Positions 5,171 through 10,929 of a DNA stretch of 10,929 bases are shown one piece after another. Each line of letters begins with the position of its first letter. Positions within the stretch are counted from its first letter, which is position 1. Source of the stretch: Alphaproteobacteria bacterium. GTDB taxonomy: Bacteria > Pseudomonadota > Alphaproteobacteria > Rhodobacterales > Rhodobacteraceae. The position numbers and the translations under genes are program-made. The DNA lies in the NCBI GenBank assembly GCA_024279075.1, contig JAJRRX010000170.1, positions 1 through 10,929 of the forward strand. Direction: 5' to 3'. The notes beneath the pieces were generated by a model. That model did no database searches, was not told the DNA's origin, and saw only the letters and a program-made list of their open reading frames with translations.

Positions 5171-7732
5171 ATGCCCACCGGTTTCACCCCCACCACCGGC
5201 CAATCGCACGTAAATACGGCCAACACACGCTTTGTCAATTTCTTCCCCGATGTGGGGGCGTTGGCCGATGGCGGCTATGTGGTGGTCTATCAAAGTACCA
5301 ACGTAGAGGGCGGCGTTGGCGCGCAAGGTATCTATTTGCAACGGTATGACGCCAATGGTGCCAAAGTCGGAGGAGAAACCGCTGTCGCCACTACCGTATC
5401 TCCGGCTGGAAGTAACGTGTGGGAAGAAATTCCAAACGTTATCGGGCTGGCCGATGGCGGCTTTCTGGTCACTTGGGATGCGTACCTGCCGGATGCGACC
5501 GTGGCCGCCTCCCCCCCACCTGATCCAACCTATAGCGGCATTTTTGCCCAGCGGTTTGACGCCAGCGGTGCCACAGTGGGCAGTTCTTTCAAGGTGAGCA
5601 GCTATCCGGCTGATTACCATTGGCAATCGGATGTAACAGAGCTTACAGGCGGCGGATTTCTTTTCACTTGGGCGTCCCGAGGACAAGATGGAGATGGTTT
5701 TGGCGTTTACGCTCAAATCCTCGATGCGTCCTATGCGCCTGTCGGGGGGGAGTTTCAGATCAACACCACCACAACAGGCTATCAGGGGAACCCGGATGTT
5801 ATAGCCTTGGCTGGCGGCGGGTTTGTGGTGGCATGGGCGTCTTGGAGTTCCGGTGCCACAACCAACGGCGCGACCTTCCAGCAATTCGATGCCGCAGGCG
5901 TGGCAATAGGCGGAGAAACCCTTATTGCGGGCGAGGGCACGCCCGCAATTACAGCACTTGATACAGGCGGCTTTGTCGCCACATGGGCTTCTTACGATGG
6001 AAACGGATTAGGCATAAGCGCGCAAATTTATGATGCAAACGGCGCAAAGGTCGGCACAGAATTTGCCGTCAACTCCACCACAGCTTATGACCAAAAGGAG
6101 CCGGACATCACCACCTTGGCCGATGGCAGCTTTATCATCACATGGGCGAGCTATTGGCTTGACGGCAGCCAATACGGCATTGTTGGCCAGCAATTCAGCG
6201 CCACCGGCACTACCCTTGGCCCCGAGTTTCGTATTAGCAGTTCTTGGGGTGAACACAGCCGGCCAAGCATCGACGCTTTGGCGGGCGGCGGTTTTATCGT
6301 CACATGGCAGTCGGACGAACATATCCTCCACAACGAATTTCAGGTCTATTCCCAGATTTTCAGCGTCGGGAATTATCTCGACCCGATCATCGGCACTGCC
6401 GCATCAGAATCGCTTTCCGATATTTTCGGAGTCAACCTTTTGGATGGTCTTGGTGGGGATGACCTCATGTATGGCCTCACGGGAGATGACCAGATAAATG
6501 GCAGCGCGGGCAATGATGAAATGTACGGCGGTGCCGGTAATGATACCATTGACGGCGGTGCCAATGATGATGTTGCTTACGGTGGCAATGGCAATGACAT
6601 CTTGTTTGGCGGCACCGGCAATGACACGCTCAATGGCGACCACGGGCAAGACACGCTTTGGGGCGACGATGGGGTCGACACTTTGAACGGCGGCGATGGG
6701 GTCGATGCTCTGCATGGCGGCGGGCAAAATGACACCCTGAATGGTGGCAATCATAATGACAGCCTGTGGGGCGATCTCGGGGATGACACTTTAAACGGGG
6801 ATGCTGGAGATGATCTGTTACGTGGCGGCGCAGGCGCTGACGCTATTTTTGGTGGCTTTGGCGATGACCGTATTTGGGGCGGCACAGGTGATGACACTGC
6901 CGATGGCGGCGATGGTGCCGATTGGGCCTTTGGTGGCACGGGCAACGATACTTTATCGGGCGGCGATGGCAATGACGTGCTCTTGGGCGGGCTTGGCAGT
7001 GACACCCTAAACGGTGGGTTGGGGGATGATAGCCTGAAGGGGAACAAAGGGCATGATTTTTTGCATGGCAATGCAGGGGCCGACACGCTTTTGGGCGGCA
7101 ATGGCGATGATAGTTTATGGGGCGGGAATGGGGATGACGCGCTAAATGGCGGTAAAGGTGCTGATACGCTTTGGGGCGATGGTGGAAATGACCTGATGCG
7201 CGGGAAAGCCGGAAATGACACCCTGCACGGCGGCGCGGGCGCGGACTCACTCATCGGCGGAATCGGCAATGATGCCCTTTTTGGCAATACCGGCGATGAC
7301 AAACTCCGTGGCGGCGGCGGAAAAGACGTGCTTGAAGGCAACGAAGGCGCGGACGTTTTGCGCGGCGGCGCAGGCAGCGACACCCTGAATGGCGGCGCGG
7401 GCAAAGATCTGTTGATCGGCGGAAGCGGCGCCGATGTATTTATTTTTAATGCTACAACCGATAGCGCCAGTCACAACATGCTGTTTGACAGGATTGCGGA
7501 TTTTGCCAGCGGTCTTGACCAGCTCGATTTCTCGGCCATTTCCGGCGGGGCGGCCTTTGCCTATATTGGAACGGCAGGGTTTTCAGCCGCAGGCACGGGC
7601 GAGGCCCGCAGCTTTACCACCGCCCTTGGCGGCACCCTGATGGCTTTGGATGTTGATGGCGATGGCCTCGCCGATATGAAAATTATCTTTAATGGCAGCG
7701 TGGGTTTTGCCGAGGCCGATTTTATTTGGTAA
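5171..7732 (+). CDS. Secreted RTX (hemolysin-type calcium-binding) protein with propeller-like N-terminal repeats
   Basis: 853-residue acidic, glycine-rich protein expected to leave the cell by a type I system. There is no N-terminal signal peptide. Residues about 21-400 hold seven imperfect 50-60-residue repeats of the form PxVxxLxxGGFxVTWxS...GxxxQxFDAxGxxVGxEFxV, beginning near residues 26, 88, 153, 208, 258, 311 and 365; seven such blades would suit a closed beta-propeller. Residues 426-758 are 37 consecutive RTX nonapeptides (GGxGxDxLx), which bind calcium and fold as a beta-roll outside the cell. Residues 759-853 resemble the serralysin-type C-terminal region (DRIADFASGLDQLDFS) that carries the secretion signal, ending in DFIW. 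No protease (HExxH), lipase or other enzyme motif was found. ATG 5171 follows AGGAG at 5156-5160. No ABC transporter or fusion protein lies nearby. Likely adhesin, S-layer-like or binding protein rather than a proven toxin. Confidence 0.9.
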   Translation: MPTGFTPTTGQSHVNTANTRFVNFFPDVGALADGGYVVVYQSTNVEGGVGAQGIYLQRYDANGAKVGGETAVATTVSPAGSNVWEEIPNVIGLADGGFLVTWDAYLPDATVAASPPPDPTYSGIFAQRFDASGATVGSSFKVSSYPADYHWQSDVTELTGGGFLFTWASRGQDGDGFGVYAQILDASYAPVGGEFQINTTTTGYQGNPDVIALAGGGFVVAWASWSSGATTNGATFQQFDAAGVAIGGETLIAGEGTPAITALDTGGFVATWASYDGNGLGISAQIYDANGAKVGTEFAVNSTTAYDQKEPDITTLADGSFIITWASYWLDGSQYGIVGQQFSATGTTLGPEFRISSSWGEHSRPSIDALAGGGFIVTWQSDEHILHNEFQVYSQIFSVGNYLDPIIGTAASESLSDIFGVNLLDGLGGDDLMYGLTGDDQINGSAGNDEMYGGAGNDTIDGGANDDVAYGGNGNDILFGGTGNDTLNGDHGQDTLWGDDGVDTLNGGDGVDALHGGGQNDTLNGGNHNDSLWGDLGDDTLNGDAGDDLLRGGAGADAIFGGFGDDRIWGGTGDDTADGGDGADWAFGGTGNDTLSGGDGNDVLLGGLGSDTLNGGLGDDSLKGNKGHDFLHGNAGADTLLGGNGDDSLWGGNGDDALNGGKGADTLWGDGGNDLMRGKAGNDTLHGGAGADSLIGGIGNDALFGNTGDDKLRGGGGKDVLEGNEGADVLRGGAGSDTLNGGAGKDLLIGGSGADVFIFNATTDSASHNMLFDRIADFASGLDQLDFSAISGGAAFAYIGTAGFSAAGTGEARSFTTALGGTLMALDVDGDGLADMKIIFNGSVGFAEADFIW
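6446..7444 (+). repeat. 37 tandem 27-bp units coding RTX nonapeptides
   Basis: The stretch is exactly 999 bases, an unbroken run of 37 in-frame 27-bp units within the RTX gene. Units differ in DNA but keep GGC/GGT pairs and GAT/GAC at fixed positions. The regular pattern also creates long spurious open frames on both strands. Confidence 0.9.
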
Positions 7733-7748
7733 GCCCCCGTTAGGGCTT
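7731..7748. terminator. Short stem-loop between convergent genes
   Basis: AAGCCC (7731-7736) and GGGCTT (7743-7748) pair around a 6-base loop. It overlaps the RTX stop codon on one side and the stop of the DUF4453-like gene on the other. No T-run follows on either strand, so a bidirectional terminator role is only possible. Confidence 0.35.
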
Positions 7749-8366
7749 GCACCAGCGCACATGAAACCAGCCATTCCGGCGCTCGTTCCGATTGCCGTTT
7801 TCAACGGAATCAGCAAAGCACCAGCGGCCGTTACAGGCAGAGGCGGAGCGCACGCGGTCGCCATTCACCAACTGCCCGATTTGCGGATACCGCGTATCTG
7901 GCCCGCTGCGCAAAGCCAAAAAGCCACCGTTGCTCAAGCCATTCACAGTGCAGCTACGTGTGCGGGCCGCACGCGGGAAAACATCCAGCTTTTGCAGCGC
8001 GCCCAGCCAGCGGCCAAGGGATATCCCGCCTTCACCAAAGCGCAGCGGGCCATAGCGGCCATTTATCGTGATCTGGCTACGTGCGGTATTCACCTGACAT
8101 AAGCGCCCTTGCTCGGCCAGCTCAATGCGTGAAATCCGGTTCACCGCCACTTCAGGCAGGGCCGGTGCGCCGGGGGTGCAATCGCCATTGTCAAACACGG
8201 CTTGGCCAAGGGCCGTGCTAAAACACTGCCCCGCAACATTCAGTATCTGGTTGCGCTCCACCCAAAGCGATTCGCAGCTGGTGCGGCTGTTGCCAAGGGT
8301 GGGAAAGGCTTCTGCTATGGCAGAAGCGGGCAGTAAGCCCATGATAAATATCAGGTATTTTAGCAT
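7740..8366 (-). CDS. Small exported cysteine-rich protein, DUF4453/YARHG-like plus SH3-like domain
   Basis: 208-residue protein of unknown function. Residues 1-20 are a signal peptide (MLKYLIFIMGLLPASAIAEA), so it acts in the periplasm. Residues about 30-64 (CESLWVERNQILNVAGQCF and following GDC) resemble the small DUF4453/YARHG-type module known from Rhodobacterales. Residues 139-208 have the spacing of a bacterial SH3-like domain: LALRSGPDTRYPQIG, then GDRV, then GRWCFADS and a final GWFHVRWC. The mature part has eight cysteines (31, 48, 63, 90, 139, 178, 183, 206), enough for four disulfides. The start follows AGAGG, which overlaps the stop of the monooxygenase gene 7 bases upstream, so it is the last gene of that operon. 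A cell-wall or ligand-binding role is a guess from the SH3-like fold. Confidence 0.8.
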   Translation of the reverse strand: MLKYLIFIMGLLPASAIAEAFPTLGNSRTSCESLWVERNQILNVAGQCFSTALGQAVFDNGDCTPGAPALPEVAVNRISRIELAEQGRLCQVNTARSQITINGRYGPLRFGEGGISLGRWLGALQKLDVFPRAARTRSCTVNGLSNGGFLALRSGPDTRYPQIGQLVNGDRVRSASACNGRWCFADSVENGNRNERRNGWFHVRWCKP

Positions 8367-8373
8367 GCAGCCT

Positions 8374-9558
8374 CTAATTTTGTTCCGTCACATCATGACC
8401 ATACAGGTAATCAAACTGCCCGAGCAAGGCTTTCTGCGGCACCATAGCTAACACTTTATGCGCCGCCCCTCGGAAAAGCGGGTTGCGCAGGTGGTAAGAC
8501 CACGCATTGCGCGCCGCCCCCTTTTGCACACGGGTTGCGCGGGATTTACGCATAGTTTCATAAGCTTGCAAGCCATTTTTAATACCCTTTTCATCCATCT
8601 CTCGCGCCAGCACATAGGCATCTTCCAGCCCCATACCTGCCCCTTGCGCCAAAAAGGGCAGCATCGGGTGGCAAGCATCGCCCACCAAGCCTATATGGCC
8701 ATCAGACCAGTTTGGCAGCACCGGATGGTTAAACAACCCCCACAGAAAAGTCTCCTCCACCTGCTCAAGTAAAGCCTGAACAGGTGTCGCAAAGCCTTTG
8801 AAAGCGTTTCGTAAATTATCGGGTGTATCAGAGATATTCCAACCTTCATCCGCCCAGCCTACGCGCTCCTCCACTGCCACAAAATTAATCACACTTCCGC
8901 CTCGAAGAGGGTATGCCACAAAATGGCGGCCTTTGCCCATAAACACCTGTGCGGCGTTTTCAAACAGGCCCTTGGGCAGGCGCTCCGCTGCCACCAGCCC
9001 ACGCCATGCGACCTGCCCGGTAAATTCCGCCGGTTGGCCATGTAATGCCAGCCCCCGCACCACCGAGCGCACCCCGTCCGCCCCGATCAGGGCATTGGCC
9101 TCGGCCACATCGCCATTGTCAAATTCGGCTTTCACACGGATTTCACCCTGCGACACCGCGATAAGCCGATGGCCAAACACCAGGTTCACCCCCGCCGCCA
9201 ACGCGCCCTGCTCCAACACCGCCAGCAGGTCCGCGCGGTGAAATTGCCAATAGGGCCGCCCATAGCGCGCCTCGGCAGAAGCCCCCATCGGCAAGCGCAC
9301 CACCTCACCCCCGCGATAATCGCGCAGCACCACAGCTTCGGGGGTGTTGGCCACCGCCGCCGCTGCCTCTCGCAGGCCCAATGCCTCCAGCACCGCCACG
9401 CCGTTGGGGCTTATTTGCAAGCCCGCACCAACCTCGCCCAGCCCTTCGGCCTGCTCAAAAACCCGCACCCGCGCGCCCCGTTGCGCCAAGGCCGTGGCTG
9501 TGGCCAAGCCGCCAATACCAGCGCCGATAATGCTGATTTCTTGATTTTTCAAAGCCAT
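8374..9558 (-). CDS. FAD-dependent monooxygenase, salicylate hydroxylase-like
   Basis: 394-residue group A flavoprotein hydroxylase, which uses NAD(P)H and O2 to hydroxylate a small, usually aromatic, substrate. Cytoplasmic. Landmarks: FAD dinucleotide fold IIGAGIGGLATATALAQRG (G12, G14, G17) with E35 ending the second strand, R108 in FHRADLL, the DG motif GADGVRSVVR (D161-G162) and the GD motif GLVGDACHPMLPFLAQGAGM (G293-D294), the latter very like salicylate and 3-hydroxybenzoate hydroxylases. Length is normal and all cofactor motifs are intact. Its ATG directly follows the TAG of the racemase gene with no base between, so translational coupling is likely; AAGG lies within the preceding codons. 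Substrate cannot be assigned; the acyl-CoA racemase next door does not fit a simple salicylate pathway. Confidence 0.88.
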   Translation of the reverse strand: MALKNQEISIIGAGIGGLATATALAQRGARVRVFEQAEGLGEVGAGLQISPNGVAVLEALGLREAAAAVANTPEAVVLRDYRGGEVVRLPMGASAEARYGRPYWQFHRADLLAVLEQGALAAGVNLVFGHRLIAVSQGEIRVKAEFDNGDVAEANALIGADGVRSVVRGLALHGQPAEFTGQVAWRGLVAAERLPKGLFENAAQVFMGKGRHFVAYPLRGGSVINFVAVEERVGWADEGWNISDTPDNLRNAFKGFATPVQALLEQVEETFLWGLFNHPVLPNWSDGHIGLVGDACHPMLPFLAQGAGMGLEDAYVLAREMDEKGIKNGLQAYETMRKSRATRVQKGAARNAWSYHLRNPLFRGAAHKVLAMVPQKALLGQFDYLYGHDVTEQN

Positions 9559-10686
9559 CTATGCCTGCCTTACTGTGCGGCTCGCAAGAAGGCTGTCTGT
9601 CGCCATCCCGAGCATGTCTAGAATTTCAGTCGTGTGCGCGCCATCCTCGGGCATATCAGCGCTGGCCGCAGCCCCCATGCGCGGGGCCACGGCGGGGTGG
9701 CGCATATTACCAACCGTGGTTAGCGCCGAACGCGCCGCCATGTGGGGGTCCGTTGCCACTTCTTCATAGGTGAGCACGGGGGTTACGCAAGCATCGCTGC
9801 CACCAAAGACCTTCGCCCATTCACGCATGGTTTTCTCAGCGAAAACGGCCTCAAGCTGCGCCATTTGTTTTGCATGTAACCCCACCTCGTGCTGCGGGCC
9901 AAAATCCTCAGGCTCAATCCCAAGCCCCGCCAGCATCTCCGCAAAAAACTTCGCTTCAATCGCGCCGACGGCCACGAAGCGACCGTCACTGCAGGGGTAG
10001 CAGCGGTAGTAAGGCACCCCGCCGTCGAGCCAGTTGCTCTGCCGCTCAGGTGTCCAGCCCCCCGCTGCATGCAGGCCATGGAACATGCCCATCATTGAGT
10101 TCACACCATCCACAATCGCCGCGTCCACCACCTGCCCTTTGCCCGTGCTACGTGCCGCATAAAGCGCTGCGAGGATGCCCATGATCAGAAACATCGAGCC
10201 ACCGCCAAAATCGCCGACCAGATTAAGCGGCGGCGGGGGTGGGCGGTCAGCATCGCCCATTGCGTGTAACGCGCCGGTGAGAGAAAGGTAATTGATATCA
10301 TGCCCCGCCTGCATAGCGCGCGGGCCACCCTGCCCCCAGCCTGTCATACGGGCATAAATCAGCGCTGGCTTTATGGCCATCAGCGCCTTTGGCCCCAGCC
10401 CGAGCCGCTCCATCACGCCTGGGCGGTTACCCTCTATCAGCACGTCGGCCCAACTGGCCAGCTGCGTGGCCACTGCCGTGCCCGCCTCCGTTTTCAGGTC
10501 CACCACAATCGAGCGCTTGCCGCGCCGATCAATGCTTTGCGCCAGCCCAATTTCGCCGCGCTGTGGGCGATCTATCACCACCACATCCGCGCCAAGGTCA
10601 GCCAAGAGCTGGCCCGCATAGGGGGCGGGGCCAATGCCCGCGAACTCAACAATTTTTAGCCCTACAAGCGGGCGGGCATCAGCCAT
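9559..10686 (-). CDS. Alpha-methylacyl-CoA racemase-type protein (CoA-transferase family III)
   Basis: 375-residue member of the CaiB/BaiF (family III) fold, closest in motifs to alpha-methylacyl-CoA racemases, which epimerise 2-methyl-branched acyl-CoAs so that beta-oxidation can proceed. The N-terminal GLKIVEFAGIGPAPYAGQLL and LADLGADVV block is typical. Catalytic positions known from the mycobacterial racemase are recognisable: H129 in AGHDINYLSLTGAL, D159 in LNLVGDFGGG, and E244 in GAIEAKFF. These GHDINY and GDFGGGS motifs favour racemase over CoA transferase. The ATG at 10686 has AAGGAAA 7 bases upstream, on a strand with no other gene before it, so this is the first gene of a three-gene operon with the monooxygenase and the DUF4453-like gene. 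The physiological substrate is unknown. Confidence 0.88.
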   Translation of the reverse strand: MADARPLVGLKIVEFAGIGPAPYAGQLLADLGADVVVIDRPQRGEIGLAQSIDRRGKRSIVVDLKTEAGTAVATQLASWADVLIEGNRPGVMERLGLGPKALMAIKPALIYARMTGWGQGGPRAMQAGHDINYLSLTGALHAMGDADRPPPPPLNLVGDFGGGSMFLIMGILAALYAARSTGKGQVVDAAIVDGVNSMMGMFHGLHAAGGWTPERQSNWLDGGVPYYRCYPCSDGRFVAVGAIEAKFFAEMLAGLGIEPEDFGPQHEVGLHAKQMAQLEAVFAEKTMREWAKVFGGSDACVTPVLTYEEVATDPHMAARSALTTVGNMRHPAVAPRMGAAASADMPEDGAHTTEILDMLGMATDSLLASRTVRQA

Positions 10687-10738
10687 CGATATTTCCTTTT
10701 CTCCCTCCGAAGTGTTTTCACCCTTTCATACTCCTGTT

Positions 10739-10783
10739 CCGCAAACCAGAGGAATTGCGGCCCAGCTCATTCCGGCCTATACT
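10739..10783 (+). promoter_or_regulatory. Sigma70-like promoter of the rightmost gene, with inverted repeat over the -35
   Basis: TTGCGG (10755-10760) and TATACT (10778-10783) are exactly 17 bases apart. CCGCAA (10739-10744) is the exact inverse of the -35 hexamer with a 10-base gap, which could be a regulator site. It lies in the 144-base divergent gap between the racemase gene and the next gene. The racemase promoter itself was not identified. Confidence 0.45.
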
Positions 10784-10791
10784 ATGTGCAA

Positions 10792-10810
10792 GCGGCGCAA
10801 AATGCGCTGC
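10792..10810 (+). other. Hairpin at the predicted 5' end of the mRNA
   Basis: GCGGCGCA and TGCGCTGC pair over 8 positions (one G-U) around an AAA loop. It begins within a few bases of the start site expected from the upstream promoter and ends 10 bases before the GGGGGAG ribosome-binding site. It could protect the message 5' end; no T-run follows, so it does not look like a terminator. Confidence 0.45.
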
Positions 10811-10830
10811 ATCAATAAACGGGGGAGCCT

Positions 10831-10929
10831 ATGCTCACAAATCTCATCATCAGCGCCATTTCCGGTGCAGTCGGCGGCAATGCCATAGGCGGCTTGCTGA
10901 AAAAATTCAATCTCGGCACCATTGGCAAC
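10831..10929 (+). CDS. Small glycine-rich protein, 5' part only
   Basis: 33 codons are open from ATG 10831 to the window edge. The start follows GGGGGAG at 10821-10827, the strongest ribosome-binding site of the window. The visible part is MLTNLIISAISGAVGGNAIG and then GLLKKFNLGTIGN, with small residues spaced as in glycine-zipper membrane peptides. It is probably a short inner-membrane protein with a helical hairpin, but the end is missing and no family could be named. Confidence 0.6.
   Translation, partial: MLTNLIISAISGAVGGNAIGGLLKKFNLGTIGN

Noticed and set aside
5135..5884. 249-codon open frame on the minus strand
   Set aside because: It lies opposite the propeller-coding part of the RTX gene, has no recognisable domain and runs past the RTX start signals.
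6751..7404. 217-codon open frame on the minus strand rich in P, S and A
   Set aside because: It is the antisense shadow of the RTX repeats; the 27-bp periodicity keeps stops out and produces a proline-rich nonsense pattern.
6446..7444. Tandem repeat that might be taken for a CRISPR array or satellite
   Set aside because: Units are 27 bp, adjacent without spacers, in frame and code GGxGxDxLx; it is protein-coding RTX repeat DNA.
5171..7732. RTX protein as serralysin-type protease
   Set aside because: The C-terminus resembles that of serralysins, but no HExxH zinc motif or other catalytic domain exists in the N-terminal part.
9559..10686. Formyl-CoA or carnitine CoA-transferase
   Set aside because: The family is shared, but the GHDINY and GDFGGGS motifs and the E in GAIEAKFF point to the racemase branch.

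Overview
The window looks like chromosomal DNA of an alphaproteobacterium, most likely a member of the Rhodobacterales (Roseobacter-type). The grounds are the proximity of dgt, an A-type Fe-S carrier gene (erpA) and exonuclease III (xth), which I remember as neighbours in that order; a small exported DUF4453-like protein; and a moderately GC-rich composition. No rRNA, tRNA, CRISPR array, insertion sequence or phage gene was seen.

Layout. (1) 1-1023: a housekeeping divergon. dGTPase (dgt, minus strand, cut by the window edge) and erpA (plus strand) are separated by 78 bases. (2) 1029-4253: a minus-strand accessory block between erpA and xth. It holds two intact exported Sel1-repeat proteins, a collapsed third Sel1 gene and a sulfotransferase-like protein. 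This part reads as less GC-rich than its surroundings and looks like material inserted into the conserved dgt-erpA-xth neighbourhood. (3) 4313-5083: xth. (4) 5171-7732: an 853-residue secreted RTX protein with seven propeller-like repeats, 37 uninterrupted RTX nonapeptides and a type I secretion C-terminus. (5) 7740-10686: a tight minus-strand operon, read right to left: an alpha-methylacyl-CoA racemase-type protein, an FAD-dependent aromatic-type monooxygenase, and a small cysteine-rich exported DUF4453/SH3-like protein. (6) 10687-10929: a divergent intergenic region with a good sigma70-like promoter, a hairpin at the predicted mRNA 5' end, and the start of a small glycine-rich protein that runs off the window.

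How the genes work together. dgt, erpA and xth are maintenance genes (nucleotide pool, Fe-S delivery, base-excision repair). The Sel1 proteins, the RTX protein and the DUF4453 protein all act outside the cytoplasm. The racemase/monooxygenase pair shares a TAG-ATG junction and is probably translationally coupled, which suggests a catabolic step on an acyl-CoA or aromatic compound, but the substrate cannot be read from sequence. No type I transporter genes for the RTX protein are present here. The least ordinary parts are the Sel1 cluster with its deletion fossil and the architecture of the RTX protein. I do not see convincing evidence for an entirely new biological system.
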